From contig NC_134035.1 in NCBI RefSeq assembly GCF_964204645.1, positions 7,750,501 to 7,814,500 on the forward strand: 64,000 nt of DNA, given 5' to 3'. The notes under the pieces are model-generated. The model searched no databases. It saw only the letters and a program-made list of their open reading frames with translations, and was not told the origin of the DNA. The DNA comes from Tubulanus polymorphus. Lineage: Eukaryota > Nemertea > Palaeonemertea > Tubulaniformes > Tubulanidae. A program made the translations under genes and the position numbers. Positions 45,936 to 58,602 of this stretch are shown in pieces. Within the stretch, counting starts at the first letter, position 1. Every line of letters starts with the position of its first letter.

Positions 45936-46374
45936 AACAAAACGTATAAATCTAACCGTTTTGATATTACCTTCTCGATAGGATCGCCACCTCAGCGAGG
46001 CATCCACTTTTTATGTCTCTTTTAACACAGTTTCAATTGCTCAACTGATAAAACCAGGTACAATTATCCATTCGCTCCATCGAAAGATGTAGAAACAAAC
46101 GCCTTTCCCTTCGCTCAAGGATCGGCGTTGAATAAGGCGGAGGAAACTATGAGAACAGCTACTTAGCAACACAATCTGTGACGTCACATTACCAGAAAAC
46201 ATCCAATCTTCTATCTCTAACAAAGTATCGATTTGGGAATATATCTGCGACAACAAAATTTTGACACCTTCGTTCAACTAATGGCGTAAACAAACAAGCA
46301 AATAAACAAACAAATAAACGGCTGTTTGCGAGTGCTTTTAATTTTTGAAATAAATCGAGCAAAATTTGAAAAAA

Positions 46375-46492
46375 GTCTACAGCACCCGGTATTCCCAGGC
46401 GGTCACCCATCCAAGTACTAACCGGGCCCGACGTTGCTTAACTTCGGTGATCGGACGAGAACCGGTGCTTTCAACGTGGTATGGCCGTAGAC
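46375..46492 (-). rRNA. 5S: 5S rRNA, copy 84
   Basis: Canonical RNA. Haplotype L/ACC/t/G/a. Confidence 0.98.
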
Positions 46493-46929
46493 AACAAAAC
46501 GTATAAATCTAACCGTTTTGATATTACCTTCTCGATAGGATCGCCACCTCAGCGAGGCATCCACTTTTTATGTCTCTTTTAACACAGTTTCAATTGCTCA
46601 ACTGATAAAACCAGGTACAATTATCCATTCGCTCCATCGAAAGATGTAGAAACAAACGCCTTTCCCTTCGCTCAAGGATCGGCGTTGAATAAGGCGGAGG
46701 AAACTATGAGAACAGCTACTTAGCAACACAATCTGTGACGTCACATTACCAGAAAACATCCAATCTTCTATCTAACAAAGTATCGTTTTGGGAATATATC
46801 TGCGACAACAAAATTTTGACAGCTTCGTTCAACTAATGGCGAAAACAAACAAGCAAATAAACAAACAAATAAACGGCTGTTTGCGAGTGCTTTTAATTTT
46901 TGAAATAAATCGAGCAAAATTTGAAAAAA

Positions 46930-47047
46930 GTCTACAGCACCCGGTATTCCCAGGCGGTCACCCATCCAAGTACTAACCGGGCCCGACGTTGCTTAACTTC
47001 GGTGATCGGACGAGAACCGGTGCTTTCAACGTGGTATGGCCGTAGAC
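46930..47047 (-). rRNA. 5S: 5S rRNA, copy 85
   Basis: Canonical RNA. Haplotype T/A/a/G/a with tatcgttttgg. Confidence 0.98.
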
Positions 47048-47484
47048 AACAAAACGTATAAATCTAACCGTTTTGATATTACCTTCTCGATAGGATCGCC
47101 ACCTCAGCGAGGCATCCACTTTTTATGTCTCTTTTAACACAGTTTCAATTGCTCAACTGATAAAACCAGGTACAATTATCCATTCGCTCCATCGAAAGAT
47201 GTAGAAACAAACGCCTTTCCCTTCGCTCAAGGATCGGCGTTGAATAAGGCGGAGGAAACTATGAGAACAGCTACTTAGCAACACAATCTGTGACGTCACA
47301 TTACCAGAAAACATCCAATCTTCTATCTAACAAAGTATCGATTTGGGAATATATCTGCGACAACAAAATTTTGACAGCTTCGTTCAACTAATGGCGTAAA
47401 CAAACAAGCAAATAAACAAACAAATAAACGGCTGTTTGCGAGTGCTTTTAATTTTTGAAATAAATCGAGCAAAATTTGAAAAAA

Positions 47485-47602
47485 GTCTACAGCACCCGGT
47501 ATTCCCAGGCGGTCACCCATCCAAGTACTAACCGGGCCCGACGTTGCTTAACTTCGGTGATCGGACGAGAACCGGTGCTTTCAACGTGGTATGGCCGTAG
47601 AC
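47485..47602 (-). rRNA. 5S: 5S rRNA, copy 86
   Basis: Canonical RNA. Haplotype T/A/t/G/a with aatctgacc and tttctcttcgc. Confidence 0.98.
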
Positions 47603-48039
47603 AACAAAACGTATAAATCTGACCGTTTTGATATTACCTTCTCGATAGGATCGCCACCTCAGCGAGGCATCCACTTTTTATGTCTCTTTTAACACAGTTT
47701 CAATTGCTCAACTGATAAAACCAGGTACAATTATCCATTCGCTCCATCGAAAGATGTAGAAACAAACGCCTTTCTCTTCGCTCAAGGATCGGCGTTGAAT
47801 AAGGCGGAGGAAACTATGAGAACAGCTACTTAGCAACACAATCTGTGACGTCACATTACCAGAAAACATCCAATCTTCTATCTAACAAAGTATCGATTTG
47901 GGAATATATCTGCGACAACAAAATTTTGACAGCTTCGTTCAACTAATGGCGAAAACGAACAAGCAAATAAACAAACAAATAAACGGCTGTTTGCGAGTGC
48001 TTTTAATTTTTGAAATAAATCGAGCAAAATTTGAAAAAA

Positions 48040-48157
48040 GTCTACAGCACCCGGTATTCCCAGGCGGTCACCCATCCAAGTACTAACCGGGCCCGACGTT
48101 GCTTAACTTCGGTGATCGGACGAGAACCGGTGCTTTCAACGTGGTATGGCCGTAGAC
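48040..48157 (-). rRNA. 5S: 5S rRNA, copy 87
   Basis: Canonical RNA. Haplotype T/A/g/G/c. Confidence 0.98.
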
Positions 48158-48594
48158 AACAAAACGTATCAATCTAACCGTTTTGATATTACCTTCTCGA
48201 TAGGATCGCCACCTCAGCGAGGCATCCACTTTTTATGTCTCTTTTAACACAGTTTCAATTGCTCAACTGATAAAACCAGGTACAATTATCCATTCGCTCC
48301 ATCGAAAGATGTAGAAACAAACGCCTTTCCCTTCGCTCAAGGATCGGCGTTGAATAAGGCGGAGGAAACTATGAGAACAGCTACTTAGCAACACAATCTG
48401 TGACGTCACATTACCAGAAAACATCCAATCTTCTATCTAACAAAGTATCGATTTGGGAATATATCTGCGACAACAAAATTTTGACAGCTTCGTTCAACTA
48501 ATGGCGAAAACGAACAAGCAAATAAACAAACAAATAAACGGCTGTTTACGAGTGCTTTTAATTTTTGAAATAAATCGAGCAAAATTTGAAAAAA

Positions 48595-48712
48595 GTCTAC
48601 AGCACCCGGTATTCCCAGGCGGTCACCCATCCAAGTACTAACCGGGCCCGACGTTGCTTAACTTCGGTGATCGGACGAGAACCGGTGCTTTCAACGTGGT
48701 ATGGCCGTAGAC
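48595..48712 (-). rRNA. 5S: 5S rRNA, copy 88
   Basis: Canonical RNA. Haplotype T/A/g/A/c. Confidence 0.98.
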
Positions 48713-49151
48713 AACAAAACGTATCAATCTAACCGTTTTGATATTACCTTCTCGATAGGATCGCCACCTCAGCGAGGCATCCACTTTTTATGTCTCTTTT
48801 AACACAGTTTCAATTGCTCAACTGATAAAACCAGGTACAATTATCCATTCGCTCCATCGAAAGATGTAGAAACAAACGCCTTTCCCTTCGCTCAAGGATC
48901 GGCGTTGAATAAGGCGGAGGAAACTATGAGAACAGCTACTTAGCAACACAATCTGTGACGTCACATTACCAGAAAACATCCAATCTTCTATCTCTAACAA
49001 AGTATCGATTTGGGAATATATCTGCGACAACAAAATTTTGACACCTTCGTTCAACTAATGGCGTAAACAAACAAGCAAATAAACAAACAAATAAACGGCT
49101 GTTTGCGAGTGCTTTTAATTTTTGAAATAAATCGAGCAAAATTTGAAAAAA

Positions 49152-49269
49152 GTCTACAGCACCCGGTATTCCCAGGCGGTCACCCATCCAAGTACTAACC
49201 GGGCCCGACGTTGCTTAACTTCGGTGATCGGACGAGAACCGGTGCTTTCAACGTGGTATGGCCGTAGAC
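49152..49269 (-). rRNA. 5S: 5S rRNA, copy 89
   Basis: Canonical RNA. Haplotype L/ACC/t/G/a; last ACC unit in the window. Confidence 0.98.
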
Positions 49270-49706
49270 AACAAAACGTATAAATCTAACCGTTTTGATA
49301 TTACCTTCTCGATAGGATCGCCACCTCAGCGAGGCATCCACTTTTTATGTCTCTTTTAACACAGTTTCAATTGCTCAACTGATAAAACCAGGTACAATTA
49401 TCCATTCGCTCCATCGAAAGATGTAGAAACAAACGCCTTTCCCTTCGCTCAAGGATCGGCGTTGAATAAGGCGGAGGAAACTATGAGAACAGCTACTTAG
49501 CAACACAATCTGTGACGTCACATTACCAGAAAACATCCAATCTTCTATCTAACAAAGTATCGATTTGGGAATATATCTGCGACAACAAAATTTTGACAGC
49601 TTCGTTCAACTAATGGCGAAAACAAACAAGCAAATAAACAAACAAATAAACGGCTGTTTGCGAGTGCTTTTAATTTTTGAAATAAATCGAGCAAAATTTG
49701 AAAAAA

Positions 49707-49824
49707 GTCTACAGCACCCGGTATTCCCAGGCGGTCACCCATCCAAGTACTAACCGGGCCCGACGTTGCTTAACTTCGGTGATCGGACGAGAACCGGTGC
49801 TTTCAACGTGGTATGGCCGTAGAC
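49707..49824 (-). rRNA. 5S: 5S rRNA, copy 90
   Basis: Canonical RNA. Haplotype T/A/a/G/a. Confidence 0.98.
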
Positions 49825-50261
49825 AACAAAACGTATAAATCTAACCGTTTTGATATTACCTTCTCGATAGGATCGCCACCTCAGCGAGGCATCCACTTTT
49901 TATGTCTCTTTTAACACAGTTTCAATTGCTCAACTGATAAAACCAGGTACAATTATCCATTCGCTCCATCGAAAGATGTAGAAACAAACGCCTTTCCCTT
50001 CGCTCAAGGATCGGCGTTGAATAAGGCGGAGGAAACTATGAGAACAGCTACTTAGCAACACAATCTGTGACGTCACATTACCAGAAAACATCCAATCTTC
50101 TATCTAACAAAGTATCGATTTGGGAATATATCTGCGACAACAAAATTTTGACAGCTTCGTTCAACTAATGGCGAAAACAAACAAGCAAATAAACAAACAA
50201 ATAAACGGCTGTTTGCGAGTGCTTTTAATTTTTGAAATAAATCGAGCAAAATTTGAAAAAA

Positions 50262-50379
50262 GTCTACAGCACCCGGTATTCCCAGGCGGTCACCCATCCA
50301 AGTACTAACCGGGCCCGACGTTGCTTAACTTCGGTGATCGGACGAGAACCGGTGCTTTCAACGTGGTATGGCCGTAGAC
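50262..50379 (-). rRNA. 5S: 5S rRNA, copy 91
   Basis: Canonical RNA. Haplotype T/A/a/G/a, as the unit before it. Confidence 0.98.
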
Positions 50380-50816
50380 AACAAAACGTATAAATCTAAC
50401 CGTTTTGATATTACCTTCTCGATAGGATCGCCACCTCAGCGAGGCATCCACTTTTTATGTCTCTTTTAACACAGTTTCAATTGCTCAACTGATAAAACCA
50501 GGTACAATTATCCATTCGCTCCATCGAAAGATGTAGAAACAAACGCCTTTCCCTTCGCTCAAGGATCGGCGTTGAATAAGGCGGAGGAAACTATGAGAAC
50601 AGCTATTTAGCAACACAATCTGTGACGTCACATTACCAGAAAACATCCAATCTTCTATCTAACAAAGTATCGATTTGGGAATATATCTGCGACAACAAAA
50701 TTTTGACGGCTTCGTTCAACTAATGGCGAAAACAAACAAGCAAATAAACAAACAAATAAACGGCTGTTTGCGAGTGCTTTTAATTTTTGAAATAAATCGA
50801 GCAAAATTTGAAAAAA

Positions 50817-50934
50817 GTCTACAGCACCCGGTATTCCCAGGCGGTCACCCATCCAAGTACTAACCGGGCCCGACGTTGCTTAACTTCGGTGATCGGACGA
50901 GAACCGGTGCTTTCAACGTGGTATGGCCGTAGAC
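50817..50934 (-). rRNA. 5S: 5S rRNA, copy 92
   Basis: Canonical RNA. Haplotype T/G/a/G/a; private agctatttagc and, just upstream, gacagcaaaacttat. tttctcttcgc at 51103-51113 marks the left side of the 10-unit duplication. Confidence 0.98.
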
Positions 50935-51367
50935 AGCAAAACTTATAAATCTAACCGTTTTGATATTACCTTCTCGATAGGATCGCCACCTCAGCGAGGC
51001 ATCCACTTTTTATGTCTCTTTTAACACAGTTTCAATTGCTCAACTGATAAAACCAGGTACAATTATCCATTCGCTCCATCGAAAGATGTAGAAACAAACG
51101 CCTTTCTCTTCGCTCAAGGATCGGCGTTGAATAAGGCGGAGGAAACTATGAGAACAGCTACTTAGCAACACAATCTGTGACGTCACATTACCAGAAAACA
51201 TCCAATCTTCTATCTCTAACAAAGTATCGATTTGGGAATATATCTGCGACAACAAAATTTTGACGGCTTCGTTCAACTAATGGCGAAAACGAACAAGCAA
51301 ATAAACAAACAAATAAACGGCTGTTTACGAGTGCTTTTAATTTTTGAAATAAATCGAGCAAAATTTG

Positions 51368-51374
51368 AAAAAAA
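51368..51374 (-). terminator. T7 terminator, copy 93
   Basis: Seven T after the gene. Confidence 0.88.
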
Positions 51375-51492
51375 GTCTACAGCACCCGGTATTCCCAGGC
51401 GGTCACCCATCCAAGTACTAACCGGGCCCGACGTTGCTTAACTTCGGTGATCGGACGAGAACCGGTGCTTTCAACGTGGTATGGCCGTAGAC
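51375..51492 (-). rRNA. 5S: 5S rRNA, copy 93
   Basis: Canonical RNA with T7 terminator. Haplotype L/G/g/A/c; pairs with copy 103. Confidence 0.98.
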
Positions 51493-51923
51493 AACAAAAC
51501 GTATCAATCTAACCGTTTTGATATTACCTTCTCGATAGGATCGCCACCTCAGCGAGGCATCCACTTTTTATGTCTCTTTTAACACAGTTTCAATTGCTCA
51601 ACTGATAAAACCAGGTACAATTATCCATTCGCTCCATCGAAAGATGTAGAAACAAACGCCTTTCCCTTCGCTCAAGGATCGGCGTTGAATAAGGCGGAGG
51701 AAACTATGAGAACAGCTACTTAGCAACACAATCTGTGACGTCACATTACCAGAAAACATCCAATCTTCTATCTAACAAAGTATCGATTTGGGAATATATC
51801 TGCGACAACAAAATTTTGACAGCTTCGTTCAACTAATGGCGAAAACAAACAAGCAAATAAACAAACAAATAAACGGCTGTTTGCGAGTGCTTTTAATTTT
51901 TGAAATAAATCGAGCAAAATTTG

Positions 51924-51930
51924 AAAAAAA
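51924..51930 (-). terminator. T7 terminator, copy 94
   Basis: Seven T after the gene, on a short unit. Confidence 0.88.
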
Positions 51931-52048
51931 GTCTACAGCACCCGGTATTCCCAGGCGGTCACCCATCCAAGTACTAACCGGGCCCGACGTTGCTTAACTT
52001 CGGTGATCGGACGAGAACCGGTGCTTTCAACGTGGTATGGCCGTAGAC
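51931..52048 (-). rRNA. 5S: 5S rRNA, copy 94
   Basis: Canonical RNA with T7 terminator. Haplotype T/A/a/G/a; pairs with copy 104. Confidence 0.98.
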
Positions 52049-52485
52049 AACAAAACGTATAAATCTAACCGTTTTGATATTACCTTCTCGATAGGATCGC
52101 CACCTCAGCGAGGCATCCACTTTTTATGTCTCTTTTAACACAGTTTCAATTGCTCAACTGATAAAACCAGGTACAATTATCCATTCGCTCCATCGAAAGA
52201 TGTAGAAACAAACGCCTTTCCCTTCGCTCAAGGATCGGCGTTGAATAAGGCGGAGGAAACTATGAGAACAGCTACTTAGCAACACAATCTGTGACGTCAC
52301 ATTACCAGAAAACATCCAATCTTCTATCTAACAAAGTATCGATTTGGGAATATATCTGCGACAACAAAATTTTGACAGCTTCGTTCAACTAATGGCGAAA
52401 ACAAACAAGCAAATAAACAAACAAATAAACGGCTGTTTGCGAGTGCTTTTAATTTTTGAAATAAATCGAGCAAAATTTGAAAAAA

Positions 52486-52603
52486 GTCTACAGCACCCGG
52501 TATTCCCAGGCGGTCACCCATCCAAGTACTAACCGGGCCCGACGTTGCTTAACTTCGGTGATCGGACGAGAACCGGTGCTTTCAACGTGGTATGGCCGTA
52601 GAC
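52486..52603 (-). rRNA. 5S: 5S rRNA, copy 95
   Basis: Canonical RNA. Haplotype T/A/a/G/a; pairs with copy 105. Confidence 0.98.
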
Positions 52604-53040
52604 AACAAAACGTATAAATCTAACCGTTTTGATATTACCTTCTCGATAGGATCGCCACCTCAGCGAGGCATCCACTTTTTATGTCTCTTTTAACACAGTT
52701 TCAATTGCTCAACTGATAAAACCAGGTACAATTATCCATTCGCTCCATCGAAAGATGTAGAAACAAACGCCTTTCCCTTCGCTCAAGGATCGGCGTTGAA
52801 TAAGGCGGAGGAAACTATGAGAACAGCTACTTAGCAACACAATCTGTGACGTCACATTACCAGAAAACATCCAATCTTCTATCTAACAAAGTATCGATTT
52901 GGGAATATATCTGCGACAACAAAATTTTGACAGCTTCGTTCAACTAATGGCGAAAACAAACAAGCAAATAAACAAACAAATAAACGGCTGTTTGCGAGTG
53001 CTTTTAATTTTTGAAATAAATCGAGCAAAATTTGAAAAAA

Positions 53041-53158
53041 GTCTACAGCACCCGGTATTCCCAGGCGGTCACCCATCCAAGTACTAACCGGGCCCGACGT
53101 TGCTTAACTTCGGTGATCGGACGAGAACCGGTGCTTTCAACGTGGTATGGCCGTAGAC
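53041..53158 (-). rRNA. 5S: 5S rRNA, copy 96
   Basis: Canonical RNA. Haplotype T/A/a/G/c; pairs with copy 106. Confidence 0.98.
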
Positions 53159-53595
53159 AACAAAACGTATCAATCTAACCGTTTTGATATTACCTTCTCG
53201 ATAGGATCGCCACCTCAGCGAGGCATCCACTTTTTATGTCTCTTTTAACACAGTTTCAATTGCTCAACTGATAAAACCAGGTACAATTATCCATTCGCTC
53301 CATCGAAAGATGTAGAAACAAACGCCTTTCCCTTCGCTCAAGGATCGGCGTTGAATAAGGCGGAGGAAACTATGAGAACAGCTACTTAGCAACACAATCT
53401 GTGACGTCACATTACCAGAAAACATCCAATCTTCTATCTAACAAAGTATCGATTTGGGAATATATCTGCGACAACAAAATTTTGACAGCTTCGTTCAACT
53501 AATGGCAAAAACAAACAAGCAAATAAACAAACAAATAAACGGCTGTTTGCGAGTGCTTTTAATTTTTGAAATAAATCGAGCAAAATTTGAAAAAA

Positions 53596-53713
53596 GTCTA
53601 CAGCACCCGGTATTCCCAGGCGGTCACCCATCCAAGTACTAACCGGGCCCGACGTTGCTTAACTTCGGTGATCGGACGAGAACCGGTGCTTTCAACGTGG
53701 TATGGCCGTAGAC
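53596..53713 (-). rRNA. 5S: 5S rRNA, copy 97
   Basis: Canonical RNA. Haplotype T/A/a/G/g with ggcaaaaac for ggcgaaaac; pairs with copy 107. Confidence 0.98.
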
Positions 53714-54150
53714 AACAAAACGTATGAATCTAACCGTTTTGATATTACCTTCTCGATAGGATCGCCACCTCAGCGAGGCATCCACTTTTTATGTCTCTTT
53801 TAACACAGTTTCAATTGCTCAACTGATAAAACCAGGTACAATTATCCATTCGCTCCATCGAAAGATGTAGAAACAAACGCCTTTCCCTTCGCTCAAGGAT
53901 CGGCGTTGAATAAGGCGGAGGAAACTATGAGAACAGCTACTTAGCAACACAATCTGTGACGTCACATTACCAGAAAACATCCAATCTTCTATCTAACAAA
54001 GTATCGATTTGGGAATATATCTGCGACAACAAAATTTTGACGGCTTCGTTCAACTAATGGCGAAAACGAACAAGCAAATAAACAAACAAATAAACGGCTG
54101 TTTGCGAGTGCTTTTAATTTTTGAAATAAATCGAGCAAAATTTGAAAAAA

Positions 54151-54268
54151 GTCTACAGCACCCGGTATTCCCAGGCGGTCACCCATCCAAGTACTAACCG
54201 GGCCCGACGTTGCTTAACTTCGGTGATCGGACGAGAACCGGTGCTTTCAACGTGGTATGGCCGTAGAC
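54151..54268 (-). rRNA. 5S: 5S rRNA, copy 98
   Basis: Canonical RNA. Haplotype T/G/g/G/a; pairs with copy 108. Confidence 0.98.
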
Positions 54269-54707
54269 AACAAAACGTATAAATCTAACCGTTTTGATAT
54301 TACCTTCTCGATAGGATCGCCACCTCAGCGAGGCATCCACTTTTTATGTCTCTTTTAACACAGTTTCAATTGCTCAACTGATAAAACCAGGTACAATTAT
54401 CCATTCGCTCCATCGAAAGATGTAGAAACAAACGCCTTTCCCTTCGCTCAAGGATCGGCGTTGAATAAGGCGGAGGAAACTATGAGAACAGCTACTTAGC
54501 AACACAATCTGTGACGTCACATTACCAGAAAACATCCAATCTTCTATCTCTAACAAAGTATCGATTTGGGAATATATCTGCGACAACAAAATTTTGACGG
54601 CTTCGTTCAACTAATGGCGAAAACGAACAAGCAAATAAACAAACAAATAAACGGCTGTTTACGAGTGCTTTTAATTTTTGAAATAAATCGAGCAAAATTT
54701 GAAAAAA

Positions 54708-54825
54708 GTCTACAGCACCCGGTATTCCCAGGCGGTCACCCATCCAAGTACTAACCGGGCCCGACGTTGCTTAACTTCGGTGATCGGACGAGAACCGGTG
54801 CTTTCAACGTGGTATGGCCGTAGAC
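54708..54825 (-). rRNA. 5S: 5S rRNA, copy 99
   Basis: Canonical RNA. Haplotype L/G/g/A/a; pairs with copy 109. Confidence 0.98.
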
Positions 54826-55264
54826 AACAAAACGTATAAATCTAACCGTTTTGATATTACCTTCTCGATAGGATCGCCACCTCAGCGAGGCATCCACTTT
54901 TTATGTCTCTTTTAACACAGTTTCAATTGCTCAACTGATAAAACCAGGTACAATTATCCATTCGCTCCATCGAAAGATGTAGAAACAAACGCCTTTCCCT
55001 TCGCTCAAGGATCGGCGTTGAATAAGGCGGAGGAAACTATGAGAACAGCTACTTAGCAACACAATCTGTGACGTCACATTACCAGAAAACATCCAATCTT
55101 CTATCTCTAACAAAGTATCGATTTGGGAATATATCTGCGACAACAAAATTTTGACGGCTTCGTTCAACTAATGGCGAAAACGAACAAGCAAATAAACAAA
55201 CAAATAAACGGCTGTTTACGAGTGCTTTTAGTTTTTGAAATAAATCGAGCAAAATTTGAAAAAA

Positions 55265-55382
55265 GTCTACAGCACCCGGTATTCCCAGGCGGTCACCCAT
55301 CCAAGTACTAACCGGGCCCGACGTTGCTTAACTTCGGTGATCGGACGAGAACCGGTGCTTTCAACGTGGTATGGCCGTAGAC
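55265..55382 (-). rRNA. 5S: 5S rRNA, copy 100
   Basis: Canonical RNA. Haplotype L/G/g/A/a with ttttagttttt; pairs with copy 110, which differs at -13 and at RNA position 51. Confidence 0.98.
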
Positions 55383-55821
55383 AACAAAACGTATAAATCT
55401 AACCGTTTTGATATTACCTTCTCGATAGGATCGCCACCTCAGCGAGGCATCCACTTTTTATGTCTCTTTTAACACAGTTTCAATTGCTCAACTGATAAAA
55501 CCAGGTACAATTATCCATTCGCTCCATCGAAAGATGTAGAAACAAACGCCTTTCCCTTCGCTCAAGGATCGGCGTTGAATAAGGCGGAGGAAACTATGAG
55601 AACAGCTACTTAGCAACACAATCTGTGACGTCACATTACCAGAAAACATCCAATCTTCTATCTCTAACAAAGTATCGATTTGGGAATATATCTGCGACAA
55701 CAAAATTTTGACGGCTTCGTTCAACTAATGGCGAAAACGAACAAGCAAATAAACAAACAAATAAACGGCTGTTTACGAGTGGTTTTAATTTTTGAAATAA
55801 ATCGAGCAAAATTTGAAAAAA

Positions 55822-55939
55822 GTCTACAGCACCCGGTATTCCCAGGCGGTCACCCATCCAAGTACTAACCGGGCCCGACGTTGCTTAACTTCGGTGATCG
55901 GACGAGAACCGGTGCTTTCAACGTGGTATGGCCGTAGAC
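55822..55939 (-). rRNA. 5S: 5S rRNA, copy 101
   Basis: Canonical RNA. Haplotype L/G/g/A/c with gagtggtttt; pairs with copy 111. Confidence 0.98.
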
Positions 55940-56378
55940 AACAAAACGTATCAATCTAACCGTTTTGATATTACCTTCTCGATAGGATCGCCACCTCAGC
56001 GAGGCATCCACTTTTTATGTCTCTTTTAACACAGTTTCAATTGCTCAACTGATAAAACCAGGTACAATTATCCATTCGCTCCATCGAAAGATGTAGAAAC
56101 AAACGCCTTTCCCTTCGCTCAAGGATCGGCGTTGAATAAGGCGGAGGAAACTATGAGAACAGCTACTTAGCAACACAATCTGTGACGTCACATTACCAGA
56201 AAACATCCAATCTTCTATCTCTAACAAAGTATCGATTTGGGAATATATCTGCGACAACAAAATTTTGACGGCTTCGTTCAACTAATGGCGAAAACGAACA
56301 AGCAAATAAACAAACAAATAAACGGCTGTTTGCGAGTGCTTTTAATTTTTGAAATAAATCGAGCAAAATTTGAAAAAA

Positions 56379-56496
56379 GTCTACAGCACCCGGTATTCCC
56401 AGGCGGTCACCCATCCAAGTACTAACCGGGCCCGACGTTGCTTAACTTCGGTGATCGGACGAGAACCGGTGCTTTCAACGTGGTATGGCCGTAGAC
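56379..56496 (-). rRNA. 5S: 5S rRNA, copy 102
   Basis: Canonical RNA. Haplotype L/G/g/G/a with tttctcttcgc. This unit carries the junction between the two 10-unit copies. Confidence 0.98.
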
Positions 56497-56929
56497 AACA
56501 AAACGTATAAATCTAACCGTTTTGATATTACCTTCTCGATAGGATCGCCACCTCAGCGAGGCATCCACTTTTTATGTCTCTTTTAACACAGTTTCAATTG
56601 CTCAACTGATAAAACCAGGTACAATTATCCATTCGCTCCATCGAAAGATGTAGAAACAAACGCCTTTCTCTTCGCTCAAGGATCGGCGTTGAATAAGGCG
56701 GAGGAAACTATGAGAACAGCTACTTAGCAACACAATCTGTGACGTCACATTACCAGAAAACATCCAATCTTCTATCTCTAACAAAGTATCGATTTGGGAA
56801 TATATCTGCGACAACAAAATTTTGACGGCTTCGTTCAACTAATGGCGAAAACGAACAAGCAAATAAACAAACAAATAAACGGCTGTTTACGAGTGCTTTT
56901 AATTTTTGAAATAAATCGAGCAAAATTTG

Positions 56930-56936
56930 AAAAAAA
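56930..56936 (-). terminator. T7 terminator, copy 103
   Basis: Seven T after the gene. Confidence 0.88.
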
Positions 56937-57054
56937 GTCTACAGCACCCGGTATTCCCAGGCGGTCACCCATCCAAGTACTAACCGGGCCCGACGTTGCT
57001 TAACTTCGGTGATCGGACGAGAACCGGTGCTTTCAACGTGGTATGGCCGTAGAC
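56937..57054 (-). rRNA. 5S: 5S rRNA, copy 103
   Basis: Canonical RNA with T7 terminator. Haplotype L/G/g/A/c. Confidence 0.98.
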
Positions 57055-57485
57055 AACAAAACGTATCAATCTAACCGTTTTGATATTACCTTCTCGATAG
57101 GATCGCCACCTCAGCGAGGCATCCACTTTTTATGTCTCTTTTAACACAGTTTCAATTGCTCAACTGATAAAACCAGGTACAATTATCCATTCGCTCCATC
57201 GAAAGATGTAGAAACAAACGCCTTTCCCTTCGCTCAAGGATCGGCGTTGAATAAGGCGGAGGAAACTATGAGAACAGCTACTTAGCAACACAATCTGTGA
57301 CGTCACATTACCAGAAAACATCCAATCTTCTATCTAACAAAGTATCGATTTGGGAATATATCTGCGACAACAAAATTTTGACAGCTTCGTTCAACTAATG
57401 GCGAAAACAAACAAGCAAATAAACAAACAAATAAACGGCTGTTTGCGAGTGCTTTTAATTTTTGAAATAAATCGAGCAAAATTTG

Positions 57486-57492
57486 AAAAAAA
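57486..57492 (-). terminator. T7 terminator, copy 104
   Basis: Seven T after the gene. Confidence 0.88.
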
Positions 57493-57610
57493 GTCTACAG
57501 CACCCGGTATTCCCAGGCGGTCACCCATCCAAGTACTAACCGGGCCCGACGTTGCTTAACTTCGGTGATCGGACGAGAACCGGTGCTTTCAACGTGGTAT
57601 GGCCGTAGAC
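57493..57610 (-). rRNA. 5S: 5S rRNA, copy 104
   Basis: Canonical RNA with T7 terminator. Haplotype T/A/a/G/a. Confidence 0.98.
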
Positions 57611-58047
57611 AACAAAACGTATAAATCTAACCGTTTTGATATTACCTTCTCGATAGGATCGCCACCTCAGCGAGGCATCCACTTTTTATGTCTCTTTTAA
57701 CACAGTTTCAATTGCTCAACTGATAAAACCAGGTACAATTATCCATTCGCTCCATCGAAAGATGTAGAAACAAACGCCTTTCCCTTCGCTCAAGGATCGG
57801 CGTTGAATAAGGCGGAGGAAACTATGAGAACAGCTACTTAGCAACACAATCTGTGACGTCACATTACCAGAAAACATTCAATCTTCTATCTAACAAAGTA
57901 TCGATTTGGGAATATATCTGCGACAACAAAATTTTGACAGCTTCGTTCAACTAATGGCGAAAACAAACAAGCAAATAAACAAACAAATAAACGGCTGTTT
58001 GCGAGTGCTTTTAATTTTTGAAATAAATCGAGCAAAATTTGAAAAAA

Positions 58048-58165
58048 GTCTACAGCACCCGGTATTCCCAGGCGGTCACCCATCCAAGTACTAACCGGGC
58101 CCGACGTTGCTTAACTTCGGTGATCGGACGAGAACCGGTGCTTTCAACGTGGTATGGCCGTAGAC
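58048..58165 (-). rRNA. 5S: 5S rRNA, copy 105
   Basis: Canonical RNA. Haplotype T/A/a/G/a; private aacattcaat near 57874 distinguishes it from copy 95. Confidence 0.98.
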
Positions 58166-58602
58166 AACAAAACGTATAAATCTAACCGTTTTGATATTAC
58201 CTTCTCGATAGGATCGCCACCTCAGCGAGGCATCCACTTTTTATGTCTCTTTTAACACAGTTTCAATTGCTCAACTGATAAAACCAGGTACAATTATCCA
58301 TTCGCTCCATCGAAAGATGTAGAAACAAACGCCTTTCCCTTCGCTCAAGGATCGGCGTTGAATAAGGCGGAGGAAACTATGAGAACAGCTACTTAGCAAC
58401 ACAATCTGTGACGTCACATTACCAGAAAACATCCAATCTTCTATCTAACAAAGTATCGATTTGGGAATATATCTGCGACAACAAAATTTTGACAGCTTCG
58501 TTCAACTAATGGCGAAAACAAACAAGCAAATAAACAAACAAATAAACGGCTGTTTGCGAGTGCTTTTAATTTTTGAAATAAATCGAGCAAAATTTGAAAA
58601 AA

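Larger units (their letters stand above)
46189..47860. repeat. Four-unit-period module, second copy (copies 84-86)
   Basis: Partner of 43967-45640. It is followed by two T/A/g units (87 and 88) where the first copy has one (83). Confidence 0.8.
51107..56295. repeat. 10-unit, 5562-bp tandem duplication, first copy
   Basis: From the spacer upstream of copy 92 into the spacer of copy 102, the sequence matches that 5562 bp to the right, unit by unit. Shared rare markers are tttctc, T7 at two successive units, ggcaaaaac, ttttagttttt and gtggtttt. By eye about three differences separate the copies: cattcaat in unit 105, -13 a versus c in 100/110, and G51A in copy 110. The match breaks at private bases around 50938-50943 and at 56296. 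Confidence 0.9.
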
